The translations under genes were made by a program, and so were the position numbers. From RGVD01 sp040403075 (lineage in GTDB: Bacteria > Bacteroidota > Bacteroidia > UKL13-3), in the NCBI GenBank assembly GCA_040403075.1, contig JBBALJ010000006.1, forward strand, positions 1 to 64,000: DNA of 64,000 nt. Direction: 5' to 3'. The notes below the pieces were generated by a model. The model saw nothing but the letters and a program-made list of their open reading frames with translations. It ran no database searches and had not been told where the DNA came from. Shown one piece after another: positions 47,580-56,181 of this stretch; within the stretch, counting starts at the first letter, position 1, and the number at the start of each line of letters is the position of its first letter.

Positions 47580-47588
47580 ATTATAGCA
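47580..47588 (-). promoter_or_regulatory. Leftward extended -10 promoter TGCTATAAT
   Basis: Perfect TATAAT with TG extension, 30 nt before the ATG at 47549, with a TAGGTGAG ribosome site in the leader. Confidence 0.6.
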
Positions 47589-47611
47589 GTTTTTGTATCT
47601 GTGGCATATTT

Positions 47612-47989
47612 TTAAAGCTTAATTGCTGCAATCTGATTTTGCTTGTCTTTGATATCTTCTTCAAGATAAGCAATTCTATCTGCATCTGGGGTCTTTCTAG
47701 CTTTTTCAACAATTAACTGAAGTTCTGTCTGATACATTTGAAACTCTAGGTTTCTAACAGTTGATTCTACAATTGCTGATTTTTCATCGTTTGATAGGTA
47801 TTCGTATACTGGATTTGTCATTTTTTCCTCCTTCCTTATTATAGCATTGGTTATTTTTGTTTGTGCTTCTTTTATCTCTAAAAGCCTATCTAGCTCTGGT
47901 TGAAGGGCTAAAACTGCTTCAAAATCTTTGTTATAGTTATTTATATATATCTCTTTTTTAACTATAAGCATTTTATCTTTAATGTTCAT
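47612..47989 (-). CDS. Small coiled-coil protein, with a strong internal start
   Basis: 125 residues, highly charged and helical, ending in a coiled coil (RIAYLEEDIKDKQNQIAAIKL). Its ATG follows the upstream stop by 3 nt with no ribosome site, so it would depend on coupling. An in-frame ATG at 47821 (MTNPVYEYLS) has a near-perfect AAGGAGG 5 nt upstream and may be the main or only start, giving 69 residues. Function unknown; perhaps an assembly chaperone for the neighbouring fibres. Confidence 0.55.
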   Translation of the reverse strand: MNIKDKMLIVKKEIYINNYNKDFEAVLALQPELDRLLEIKEAQTKITNAIIRKEEKMTNPVYEYLSNDEKSAIVESTVRNLEFQMYQTELQLIVEKARKTPDADRIAYLEEDIKDKQNQIAAIKL

Positions 47990-47992
47990 AGT

Positions 47993-49978
47993 TTATACCA
48001 ACACAATTAACGCTGGGCCAAAGCCTGCATCATTTTTTGCATATATTTCATATCGTATCCATACTGTACTTGCAACAGTTCCCTGCCTTGTTGTTGAAAA
48101 TACTGTTTTATCTTCAAAAGATGGGTTAAGTGCTACCCAAGGACCGTTAGAACTTGCACTTTGAGATGCATAAATTCTATAACTTGTTGCTGCACCTAAT
48201 GTTGCAGTTACTGTAGGTGCTGACCATTGTACAAATGCCCTATAAGTTGTTCCAGTGCCAGTAGTACTTGTTGAAGATAATATTGGTGTGCCAGGATTAT
48301 AAAGAGTATTAAAAGTTGTTGATTTGCTTGTAGAGCCACCAGTTCTATTTGAACTTTTATATGCTGTAACTGTCCATGTATAAGAAGTGCTATAACCTAA
48401 ATTACTTATACCTCTTGTTTGGACTGTGCCACCCGATGGTAAGGCTAAATTGGACCCTGAAATACTATAAGATCCCTGTGCTGCACCTGATGTTGTCCAA
48501 GTAAAATTATTTCCATTAAGTGAAATAAGTCCTGAAGGAGAAACCGTATTTACTACTGTCCAAGAACCAGTAACGTTTTTTGAAGTTCCTACTACATTTG
48601 CTGCAGCAACTGCTGCACTTTGTGTACTTTGTCCACGATAATCGTTGGCGTATGGAGTAACCGTAATTGTATGGTTGCTTGTGTCTCCAACAGAATAGTC
48701 AGCACTTGTGACATTTCCTAAATCTATTTCTACCTCACTATCTATTCTTGCTAAATATTTTGTTGCTCCTGTTTGTGCTGCCCAAGAAGCTGTTAATACT
48801 TTTGATGTATTATATGGGGTTATGTCAACACTAACGCTTCCATCTGAAGCTGTCCCAGAAGCGGATGTTGCTGGCGAACCAGAAGCAGTACCTGTTGAAA
48901 CTGTAGTTACAGTTGTGCTTCCTCCATTTGTCCAAGCTGCGCTCCAAGATTGATCTGCGCCTTCAGTTAAAGTTGCTCCTGAAATTCCTCCTGGAGTTGC
49001 AGTTCCATTTACAACCGTCACTGTTGGAATTTTTCCTAATTCTTTTACGGTAATGCTTGTTTGTGCTGAATTTGATTTTGACACTGTAGTAAAATTAACA
49101 GAATTTCCAACTCCTGGGGAAGAGTTAAAATATGGCACTACTGTTACTGTGTGTGATCCTACTGAAACTCCAGTAAACTCATAAGTTGTCGCTGTGCTAC
49201 CTAAAAGTACTTCTGCTTCACTATCTAATTTAATTCTGTATCCGTTTGCGCCAATTGTAGTAAAAGTATCAATTGTTACTTTGCATGAAGTATTTAAAGA
49301 CTTTACTGTTACAACTGCTGGATTAGTTCCCGCCGAGTTACCTGTTGCATTTGTATTTGGGCTAGTGTAAGTTATTGATGCTCCAGTTGCTACAGTTTGA
49401 GTTAATTCAAACGCTGTAGTATTTGTTCCTGTTGTCCAAGAAGTAATCTTCCAGTCATAAGGATTGATTCCTTGAGCTGTAGCAAAATTAGAAACAGAAC
49501 TTGGAGTTGGAGTAGTGTCTGTATATTTAGGAGCAATTGTTAATTTAGGAACAACAAGTTGTGAAGCAGTTATCGCTGGTGTTCCTCCTCTGTCATTATT
49601 TGCTGTTACTCTACAAGATAATTGTTTTCCAACATCTCCTGACTGACAAACATAAGAGCTTGTAGTTGATGTTCCCACGGGTGTATCTGCAATTGCAACT
49701 CCATCTCTAAGCCATTGATAACTATATGCTAAAGTAGGGTTAACTACCGCTGTAGTATCCCAAGTTCCTGTATTTACGGTTATTGTATTGCTATAAGCAA
49801 CAATTCCAGTTAGAACTGGAACCACTGTATTTATTGGAAATGAAGGATATGCAATTTTCCAATTTGTTCCATCATATACCCAGCCAGATTTGGCATTTGA
49901 CCAAACGGTGCTTGCAGAACTAAAAAATAATCCTTTTATTGAATTCCACGTAGTTCCTTGATATGTAAATAAAGGCAT
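47993..49978 (-). CDS. Ig-like / FN3 tail appendage protein
   Basis: 661 residues. A short N-terminal attachment part (TYQGTTWNSIKGLFF ... WVYDGTNWKIAYP) is followed by an Ig-like repeat of the type YSYQWLRDGVAIAD...VGKQLSCRVTA (~75-140), then three or four FN3/Big-like domains to the C terminus (TSYTWTVTAYKSSNRTGG). Ribosome site AAGGAGTAATA. Likely a surface-adhesion module. Confidence 0.75.
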   Translation of the reverse strand: MPLFTYQGTTWNSIKGLFFSSASTVWSNAKSGWVYDGTNWKIAYPSFPINTVVPVLTGIVAYSNTITVNTGTWDTTAVVNPTLAYSYQWLRDGVAIADTPVGTSTTSSYVCQSGDVGKQLSCRVTANNDRGGTPAITASQLVVPKLTIAPKYTDTTPTPSSVSNFATAQGINPYDWKITSWTTGTNTTAFELTQTVATGASITYTSPNTNATGNSAGTNPAVVTVKSLNTSCKVTIDTFTTIGANGYRIKLDSEAEVLLGSTATTYEFTGVSVGSHTVTVVPYFNSSPGVGNSVNFTTVSKSNSAQTSITVKELGKIPTVTVVNGTATPGGISGATLTEGADQSWSAAWTNGGSTTVTTVSTGTASGSPATSASGTASDGSVSVDITPYNTSKVLTASWAAQTGATKYLARIDSEVEIDLGNVTSADYSVGDTSNHTITVTPYANDYRGQSTQSAAVAAANVVGTSKNVTGSWTVVNTVSPSGLISLNGNNFTWTTSGAAQGSYSISGSNLALPSGGTVQTRGISNLGYSTSYTWTVTAYKSSNRTGGSTSKSTTFNTLYNPGTPILSSTSTTGTGTTYRAFVQWSAPTVTATLGAATSYRIYASQSASSNGPWVALNPSFEDKTVFSTTRQGTVASTVWIRYEIYAKNDAGFGPALIVLV

Positions 49979-49987
49979 TATTACTCC

Positions 49988-52711
49988 TTAATACTGTATC
50001 CATAGATCGCCAGCAGTACCTGATGTAACTCCAGGTGTGCTTGTGCCATACCTAATTAAGTTTGCACTTGTAGTTGAGTTTCCATTTGTATAAATATTAA
50101 TTGGGGCGGGTTGACCAACAATGCTTATTACTGGAACTGATATTGTTCCTGTCCCGCTTATTCTATCAACCAAGAATGTAATAGTTGTCGTAGTTACTGC
50201 TGTAACATTTCCTTCTACCCAGTTTGCAGAGTTTGTTGATTCAGTTACTCTAATTCTAGAACTTGTTGAATAAGCTCCTGTATATGTAGTTGTGAATGTT
50301 TTTGACCCAGTACTAATTGGAACTGTTGTACTTGAATTTGGAACTTGATATCCTGCTCCTGTAGGGCCAGTTACAAAAGATCTTATTCCTGTAACATTAA
50401 ACGCCCAAGAAGAAAATGTTCCAGATCCTTGAGATGCATCAATGGCAACTGATATAGTATAATTTGGGAAAGATCCAGATATTCCGTTAATTTCTCCTTC
50501 CATCCATGTTGAAGAGTTTGCAAGTATTCTTACTCTTGCTCCGTTTGGATAAGCACCAATGTTATTTGTTGTAAAAGTTAATGTTCCTGAATTAACAATT
50601 GTTCTTGTTTGAGTAGAGTTTGTGTATCCGTAACCATTTCCTGTTGGTCCCGTTGGACCCGTTGGTCCCGTAGGTCCTCTTGGAATTGTAAAATTAAAAA
50701 TTGCGTCATTTGCGGTACCTGTTCTTGTAACAGCTGCAGTTGCAATATTTTCTGGACTTACCGTAACTGTTCCAATTTCTGCTGTTGATCTAGCACCTGT
50801 TGGTCCTGTTGGACCAAGAGGTCCTGGAATTTGGCTAATAGGTCCTGTTGGTCCATAAGGACCTGTTGCACCTGTTGAACCAGTCGGGCCATCTGCACCT
50901 GTAGGACCTGCGGGACCTTGAATTAGTCCAACATTTTTCCAAGACTCTGTTGTTATTTGCCAAATAAATAAAAATCCATTTACTAAATAAGCATCGCCAA
51001 ATGCACCTGTAACTGGAAGCTCATATGTAAAGTTAAAAGAGCCTTTAATATTTAAACCAATACCCTGTGGGCCTGTTTGTCCTCTTAAGCCTGACGCACC
51101 TGTTGGTCCCGTTGGACCTGCTGCTCCAGTTACTGATGCACCAGTTGGACCTGTAGGACCTGTTGAACCAAATTCTGCTGCTGGACCAATTTTTCCTTGT
51201 GCACCTGTTGGTCCCGTTGGACCTGGAGTTGCTGCACCTGTTGGTCCTGTTGGTCCAAGAAATCCGCTTGCCCAAAGTTGAACCCATTGAAAAGTATTTC
51301 CGTCATACATCCATGTATACTGAATACCAGTATTAGAATTTACCCAACGGTCACCAATTCCTGGATTTAATGGAGGGTTGGTTGAGAAAGTATAATAACC
51401 TGCTCCGTATGGTCCCGTTGAACCTGTTGGACCCGTTGCTCCTGTGGGACCTGTTGCCCCTGTAGGACCCGTAGGACCTGCAGGTAAAGTAAAATTAAAT
51501 GTTGCATCATTTGCAGTACCCGTTCTAGTTACACTTGCAGATGTTCCTGGATTTCCAGTGTTAATTGTTCCAATTGCTATTGTACTTCTAGCACCCGTTG
51601 CACCCGTTGGTCCAGTAGGACCTGCGGGAATTACAAAATTAAATATTGAATCATTAGCAGTTCCAGTATTTGTAATTGATGCTGATGTCCCAGGGTTGCT
51701 AGTTGATACTGTTCCTAAAGTTAGTGTGCTTCTTGAACCTGTTGGTCCTTGAATACCTTGTGGAATAGAAAAATTAAATACAGAATCATTTGCATTGCCA
51801 GTGTTTGTAACAGTAACTGCAGAGCCAGGATTTCCTGTTACTATGTTTCCAATTTGTATTGTGCTACGTGCACCTGTTGATCCCGTTGGACCTTGAATAA
51901 CTCCAGCACTTGCCCAATAATTTGTTGTTGGACTCCAAACATATAACTCGCCAAGAATTAAATATGAATCACCAATTGATCCAGTTGGGTGTGCTGCTGC
52001 TAATGCTGCAAGACTTGGATAACTTCCAATGATTACAAGTCCACGTCCTTCTGAACCTGTAGGGCCTGTTGATCCTTGTGATCCTGTTGGACCTGTTACG
52101 GTTGATGGAAAACCTTGAAAACCACGAGGTCCTGTTGAACCTGTTGGACCTGTAGGTCCTTGAATATTTCCAACGTTGACCCAAGTACTTGATTGAGGAT
52201 TCCATACTTCTAAAGTTCCATCTTCAAGTATGTATGCATCACCTAAGTTACCATTTGGATGTGCTGCTACAAGTGCAGCATGAGTTAAATATTCTCCAAG
52301 TATGTTTGTTGCTGCACCTTGTGCACCAGTAGCACCTGTTGGTCCTGTTATACCTCTGATACCTTGTGGGCCTGTTGGTCCAGTAACTGTGGAAGCTGCT
52401 CCAATATTTCCTTGAACACCTTGTGGACCCTGAATACCTGCGGGTCCAGTTGAACCTGTAGGGCCTGCAATACCAGAAGTACCTGTTGGTCCTGTTGGAC
52501 CAGTGGGTGCATTAAGTGCAACATTTCTTATTTTATAATCAAGAGAATTTGGATCAGTAGAACCATCAACACCAACTTTTATTTCAAGTGCTTCAATTGC
52601 ATCATTAGCATTTGAGTGTTCCGTGGAATGGCGTACTTCATCGTCTGCTAAGGTATTAGCAGGTGTTGGATTAATTAGATTGTCTAGTTCATCAGGAAAA
52701 TTGGTAGCCAT
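49988..52711 (-). CDS. Long collagen-like fibre protein
   Basis: 907 residues. Stretches of Gly-x-y repeats, mostly GPTGPTG, alternate with small folded modules: three copies of GD(A/S)Y-x-L...W-x-x-x-G-x-IQGPTG, five copies of RSTIxIGxxxTGNPG...FNFxIPxGP, and one GDRWVN...FQWVQL module shared with the 135-residue protein. Two longer beta domains form the C terminus. The N terminus (LDNLINPTPANTLADDEVRHS, then a helix) is a typical phage fibre anchor. A trimeric collagen-like shaft with receptor-binding tip is expected. Confidence 0.85.
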   Translation of the reverse strand: MATNFPDELDNLINPTPANTLADDEVRHSTEHSNANDAIEALEIKVGVDGSTDPNSLDYKIRNVALNAPTGPTGPTGTSGIAGPTGSTGPAGIQGPQGVQGNIGAASTVTGPTGPQGIRGITGPTGATGAQGAATNILGEYLTHAALVAAHPNGNLGDAYILEDGTLEVWNPQSSTWVNVGNIQGPTGPTGSTGPRGFQGFPSTVTGPTGSQGSTGPTGSEGRGLVIIGSYPSLAALAAAHPTGSIGDSYLILGELYVWSPTTNYWASAGVIQGPTGSTGARSTIQIGNIVTGNPGSAVTVTNTGNANDSVFNFSIPQGIQGPTGSRSTLTLGTVSTSNPGTSASITNTGTANDSIFNFVIPAGPTGPTGATGARSTIAIGTINTGNPGTSASVTRTGTANDATFNFTLPAGPTGPTGATGPTGATGPTGSTGPYGAGYYTFSTNPPLNPGIGDRWVNSNTGIQYTWMYDGNTFQWVQLWASGFLGPTGPTGAATPGPTGPTGAQGKIGPAAEFGSTGPTGPTGASVTGAAGPTGPTGASGLRGQTGPQGIGLNIKGSFNFTYELPVTGAFGDAYLVNGFLFIWQITTESWKNVGLIQGPAGPTGADGPTGSTGATGPYGPTGPISQIPGPLGPTGPTGARSTAEIGTVTVSPENIATAAVTRTGTANDAIFNFTIPRGPTGPTGPTGPTGNGYGYTNSTQTRTIVNSGTLTFTTNNIGAYPNGARVRILANSSTWMEGEINGISGSFPNYTISVAIDASQGSGTFSSWAFNVTGIRSFVTGPTGAGYQVPNSSTTVPISTGSKTFTTTYTGAYSTSSRIRVTESTNSANWVEGNVTAVTTTTITFLVDRISGTGTISVPVISIVGQPAPINIYTNGNSTTSANLIRYGTSTPGVTSGTAGDLWIQY

Positions 52712-52719
52712 ATATGCTC

Positions 52720-52728
52720 ATTATAGCA
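52720..52728 (-). promoter_or_regulatory. Leftward extended -10 TGCTATAAT, near-leaderless geometry
   Basis: Perfect TATAAT with TG extension, ending 8 nt before the fibre ATG. No ribosome site is present, so the mRNA probably starts within 0-2 nt of the ATG. Confidence 0.6.
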
Positions 52729-52730
52729 AA

Positions 52731-53783
52731 CTAAGCGGGAAAAGCATCAAGACAGAATTGAAGGTTTAGCTTTAGCCTTTCATCATTTGGGTTAAGCTCT
52801 ATTGCCTTCTCTGCGTATTTAATACACTTAGAATCTTTAAGGTTATATGCTGCAATTGCTGCATAATCATAAGGGGTTTCTCCCCAAGCCTTATCTTCAC
52901 ATAGGTATTCAAGTGGTTTTACTCTAATATTTAGGGCGGACTCACAAACATCTAAACACTCCCGCCACATGTTGTTAAGATAATAAAGTTCGGCTAAATC
53001 AACGTAAGGCTCTCTTCTTTCTGGAGACTCTGTTATTGAACTTTTTAGCCAATTTATTTTTTGATCAAAATCTAATGACATCTGAGATAGATATCTCATA
53101 GCCCAGGAACGTTCTGCATTCCATGTAGAAATAGTTAAATATCTTTTTAGTTCTTTAGCAGCTTTTTCATATTGTCCATAAAAAAATAATTCACGACCAT
53201 AATAAAATGCATTTCTGTCGTTGTATGGATCTTCTTTAACTGAAACTTCAAGTAAAGGCAGGTATGAAGTTCTTGGCTTTGTATTATCTGCATGATGGTG
53301 GATTTCTAAATCTACCCATCCTGTAATTTCTTGTATTCTATCTCCGTACATTACTTCATGTACGGGATGCTTCCAAATATAACCTTGTCTTAAATGGATT
53401 TTATCTCCAGAGTATTGTAGCCCAGGTGATCCGTCTTCTTTCCAATTCCAAGTATATTTATATCTAGGTCTAGTAACACCTGGCTCTGCTCTTTCAAGAT
53501 GTTCTCTCCAACCTTCGGTTAAGACTTCATCCATATCTAACGCAATACAATAATCAATGTCGGTGGGAATTAAAGAGACTGCTACATTTCTTGCAGTGTC
53601 AAATCTCCAAGGCTTAATGCCAACATTAAATACATTTATGCCTAATGCTCTAGCTTTTTCAACTGTACCATCTGTAGAACCAGTATCTGCTATTAAAAGA
53701 TAGTCTGCATCCTTTGCAGAGTTATACCATGAGTCAACAAATTGCTCTTCATTAAGAGCAATACAATATACTGCTATTTTCAT
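52731..53783 (-). CDS. Family 2 glycosyltransferase with C-terminal TPR-like helices
   Basis: 350 residues. Residues 1-~215 are a GT-A fold: VYCIALNEEQFVDSW start, DTGSTDGT nucleotide-binding loop at 33-40, and metal-binding DMDE at 83-86. The HPVHEVMYG and EIHHHAD segments belong to the same family. Residues ~220-345 are helical TPR-like repeats (RREPYVDLAELYYLNNMWREC; KYAEKAIELNPNDE). Such enzymes transfer a sugar to protein or polysaccharide. It sits directly upstream of the fibre genes, so virion protein glycosylation is possible. AAGGAATAAA ribosome site. Confidence 0.85.
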   Translation of the reverse strand: MKIAVYCIALNEEQFVDSWYNSAKDADYLLIADTGSTDGTVEKARALGINVFNVGIKPWRFDTARNVAVSLIPTDIDYCIALDMDEVLTEGWREHLERAEPGVTRPRYKYTWNWKEDGSPGLQYSGDKIHLRQGYIWKHPVHEVMYGDRIQEITGWVDLEIHHHADNTKPRTSYLPLLEVSVKEDPYNDRNAFYYGRELFFYGQYEKAAKELKRYLTISTWNAERSWAMRYLSQMSLDFDQKINWLKSSITESPERREPYVDLAELYYLNNMWRECLDVCESALNIRVKPLEYLCEDKAWGETPYDYAAIAAYNLKDSKCIKYAEKAIELNPNDERLKLNLQFCLDAFPA

Positions 53784-53791
53784 TTTATTCC

Positions 53792-54178
53792 TTACTTTAG
53801 GATTGCTGTTATCTCTGTTTTAGATAATTCTTCTTCTGTCCAAATGCCAACTCTTGAGGCACCACCATAGCTTTTAGCAAGATTAAATCTTACAAGCTGA
53901 TCATTAATGCTTTCTTCTGAATCAAGATAAATTTTACCAAGGTACCTGCCATATTTGTCTGGCTTTGTAACCTCAAGCTTAACAGTTTTGCCTTCAAGCA
54001 AAGACACCATATAAACTTTTAACACTTTTCCAAGCGGTGTATTTTTTTCAGGTGCATCAATTCCATTAAGTCTAATTCTTTGCTTATGCCAAACATCAAA
54101 GCCTAGATCAATAGATACGTCTACGGTATCTCCGTCTACTACTTTATCAATCTTTGTATAGTATGTGTATATGCTCAT
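53792..54178 (-). CDS. Staphylococcal-nuclease-like (SNase) endonuclease
   Basis: 128 residues. VVDGDTVDV (13-21), RLNGIDAPE with R36, D41 and E44, and DKYGR with R78 are the full calcium-binding and catalytic set of SNase-family nucleases. No signal peptide, so it acts inside the cell. It may recycle host nucleic acid, which fits with the neighbouring ribonucleotide reductase. Promoter geometry (54185-54193) predicts a leaderless message. Confidence 0.9.
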   Translation of the reverse strand: MSIYTYYTKIDKVVDGDTVDVSIDLGFDVWHKQRIRLNGIDAPEKNTPLGKVLKVYMVSLLEGKTVKLEVTKPDKYGRYLGKIYLDSEESINDQLVRFNLAKSYGGASRVGIWTEEELSKTEITAILK

Positions 54179-54184
54179 ATAACG

Positions 54185-54193
54185 ATTATACCA
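54185..54193 (-). promoter_or_regulatory. Leftward extended -10 TGGTATAAT, leaderless geometry
   Basis: Perfect TATAAT with TG extension, ending 6 nt before the SNase ATG, with no ribosome site. The transcript should begin at the start codon. Confidence 0.6.
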
Positions 54194-54194
54194 G

Positions 54195-56126
54195 TTATTG
54201 ATTTATGTCTACTATTTCACATTCTCCAGATACACATGCTAACGCTTGTGTTCCAGTGGTTGTGTCTTCTAGTTCATAGAGTGACAAAGCTTTCCAGTCA
54301 ATTTCTTTTGGCATGCTAGAAAGAACTTCTTGATATTCTTCTTTTGTTATTTCTTGATAAGGAGCTTGAACATAAGTATGCTCTGAGTATGGCAAAAATG
54401 AAATTCCTGAACATTCATCAAAATATTTATAGACCCATGCTCCAACTTCCATCCATTCATCTTCTTTTACAGATACTGTAATTGAAGGTTTATGCTCACA
54501 CCAATGACGTTGATAAACAAGCCATACTTCAAGTTGTTGAATCGCCGTTAACTTATCTCTAGTAATTGCATGTGCTGGTGCTTTAATTGGAAATGAGAAC
54601 ACATAAGTTTCATTTGGCTTCATAACATCATCTTCAGTTGGAATACCTGAATCTTTTAGGAATTGAGAAATTGGATCATTCTTAGAGCCACGTACTGTAC
54701 GAACATAATAATCTGAATGCCATGCATGCATTCCTGAACTTACCCCGACCAATTGGGAAACTGTGCCTGATGGTTTAACACAAGTAATTGCTGCTGAAGA
54801 AGGAATCCCAATTTTACCTGCTTCAGAAATATTTACATCTACTGCTAATTCACGAAGGTTATCAAGAACTGTGCCTAGCTTCTTCAAATCTTCTTGACCT
54901 GAAAAAAACTTGTGACCAAATTGACCAGTAAGTGAAACTCCAAGGAGTCGCTCTTCTTCTGTATTGTCTTTCCAAATTTTACGGATATATTTAAAGTCTG
55001 TAAGTGTTGATTGCCATGTTCCAAGGATTGTTGCTAATCTTACTTTATTTGCAACATCTTCAACTGAATCATTTTCACGAAGCACTACTTCAGATAGGTT
55101 GCAAAACTGATATGGTCTAAGAATAATCTCTGAGCATGGGTTTGTACCGTAATGTATTTCTGCGCTACGACGGCCATACTTTGCTGCTTGCTTTTGTGCT
55201 GCTGCAACATTATAGATTCCCCGTTCTCCAGACTTTGAATCATATAGTGATTTCCATTCTGCAATAAACTGTTGCATCTCTGGCTTACGAGAATATGCCA
55301 CTGAGTTATTAGATAGTGAACGCTGTGTATTCTTTTCCCACCAGTTACCTGCCTTGGCTTGAGCCATTTCAATATCATTAATATTTGAAAGTGAAATCAT
55401 TGCAGAACGACGGACTCCACCGACTACAACTACTTCTCCAACTTTACACATTAGATCATGCGCTTCAATTGGCTTAAGGTTGCGACCAAGTGCACCTTTA
55501 AAAATTTGAACTGAAAAATCAAAAAGATTAATAAGAGGTTGAGGTCCAGATGAACGACCACCCATTGTTTTAAGACGAGCACCTGCAGGTCTTACTTTGC
55601 TAACATCAATTTGTGGAATTTGTCCTGCCCAAAGTAATGATAAAAATTCACGATAGGCTTTTGCCCATCCTTCTTTAGAATCTCCAACGTGGACTACAGT
55701 GCTTGACTTCTCTAAGGTTTCTGGAAGTGCGGGAAGTTTATTAATGTACTTATACTCAACAGAAAAACCAACACCAGTACCGCACATAAGAATATACATT
55801 GCTTCATCAAATGAGCGAGGATTGTCAACTGGAAGAAAAGCGCAATTATATCCAGATACGTTCTCTCTTTCAAGAGCTGGGCCTGCTGTCATAACCGATC
55901 TCATGGATGGCATAACATTTCTGTTAAATACAGCATCCCTTAATTCTGTTAAAGTTTTAGCATCTGGAGTATAGTCGTGCGATTCTTTTAATTGATTAAC
56001 CATAAAGTCAAAATATCTGTCTACAGTCTCTGCCCATGTTTCTCTACGATTTTCTGTTTCTAACCATCTTGCATAGCGAGATAGTGCAATAAAATTTTCA
56101 TATGGGTTTTGAATAGACTTAGACAT
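54195..56126 (-). CDS. nrdJ: Class II (adenosylcobalamin-dependent) ribonucleotide reductase
   Basis: 643 residues, similar in organisation to the monomeric Lactobacillus leichmannii triphosphate reductase (739 residues). Active-site residues are visible: C95 in YNCAFLP, C331 and E333 in NPCSEIIL (radical cysteine and glutamate), C342 in FCNLSEVVL, and the C-terminal redox pair C631/C636 in ACVSGEC. GVGFSVEYK and the PSGTVSQL phosphate loop are also present. It makes deoxynucleotides for phage DNA without needing oxygen or a second subunit, but needs host B12. Ribosome site GAGGAGAAA; promoter candidate at 56163-56171. Confidence 0.95.
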   Translation of the reverse strand: MSKSIQNPYENFIALSRYARWLETENRRETWAETVDRYFDFMVNQLKESHDYTPDAKTLTELRDAVFNRNVMPSMRSVMTAGPALERENVSGYNCAFLPVDNPRSFDEAMYILMCGTGVGFSVEYKYINKLPALPETLEKSSTVVHVGDSKEGWAKAYREFLSLLWAGQIPQIDVSKVRPAGARLKTMGGRSSGPQPLINLFDFSVQIFKGALGRNLKPIEAHDLMCKVGEVVVVGGVRRSAMISLSNINDIEMAQAKAGNWWEKNTQRSLSNNSVAYSRKPEMQQFIAEWKSLYDSKSGERGIYNVAAAQKQAAKYGRRSAEIHYGTNPCSEIILRPYQFCNLSEVVLRENDSVEDVANKVRLATILGTWQSTLTDFKYIRKIWKDNTEEERLLGVSLTGQFGHKFFSGQEDLKKLGTVLDNLRELAVDVNISEAGKIGIPSSAAITCVKPSGTVSQLVGVSSGMHAWHSDYYVRTVRGSKNDPISQFLKDSGIPTEDDVMKPNETYVFSFPIKAPAHAITRDKLTAIQQLEVWLVYQRHWCEHKPSITVSVKEDEWMEVGAWVYKYFDECSGISFLPYSEHTYVQAPYQEITKEEYQEVLSSMPKEIDWKALSLYELEDTTTGTQALACVSGECEIVDINQ

Positions 56127-56162
56127 TGTTGTTTTTCTCCTCGGTTAATTTAATAGAATCTT

Positions 56163-56171
56163 AGTGTATCA
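56163..56171 (-). promoter_or_regulatory. Leftward extended -10 TGATACACT before nrdJ
   Basis: TG-A-TACACT, identical in core to the rightward arm promoter at 57222-57230. Lies about 37 nt before the ATG, leaving a GAGGAG ribosome site in the leader. Confidence 0.5.
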
Positions 56172-56181
56172 CACTGGCATT

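Noticed and set aside
50600..52500. Dense short direct repeats that look like a repeat array
   Set aside because: They encode Gly-Pro-Thr collagen-like repeats in frame; no constant repeat-spacer structure, so not CRISPR.
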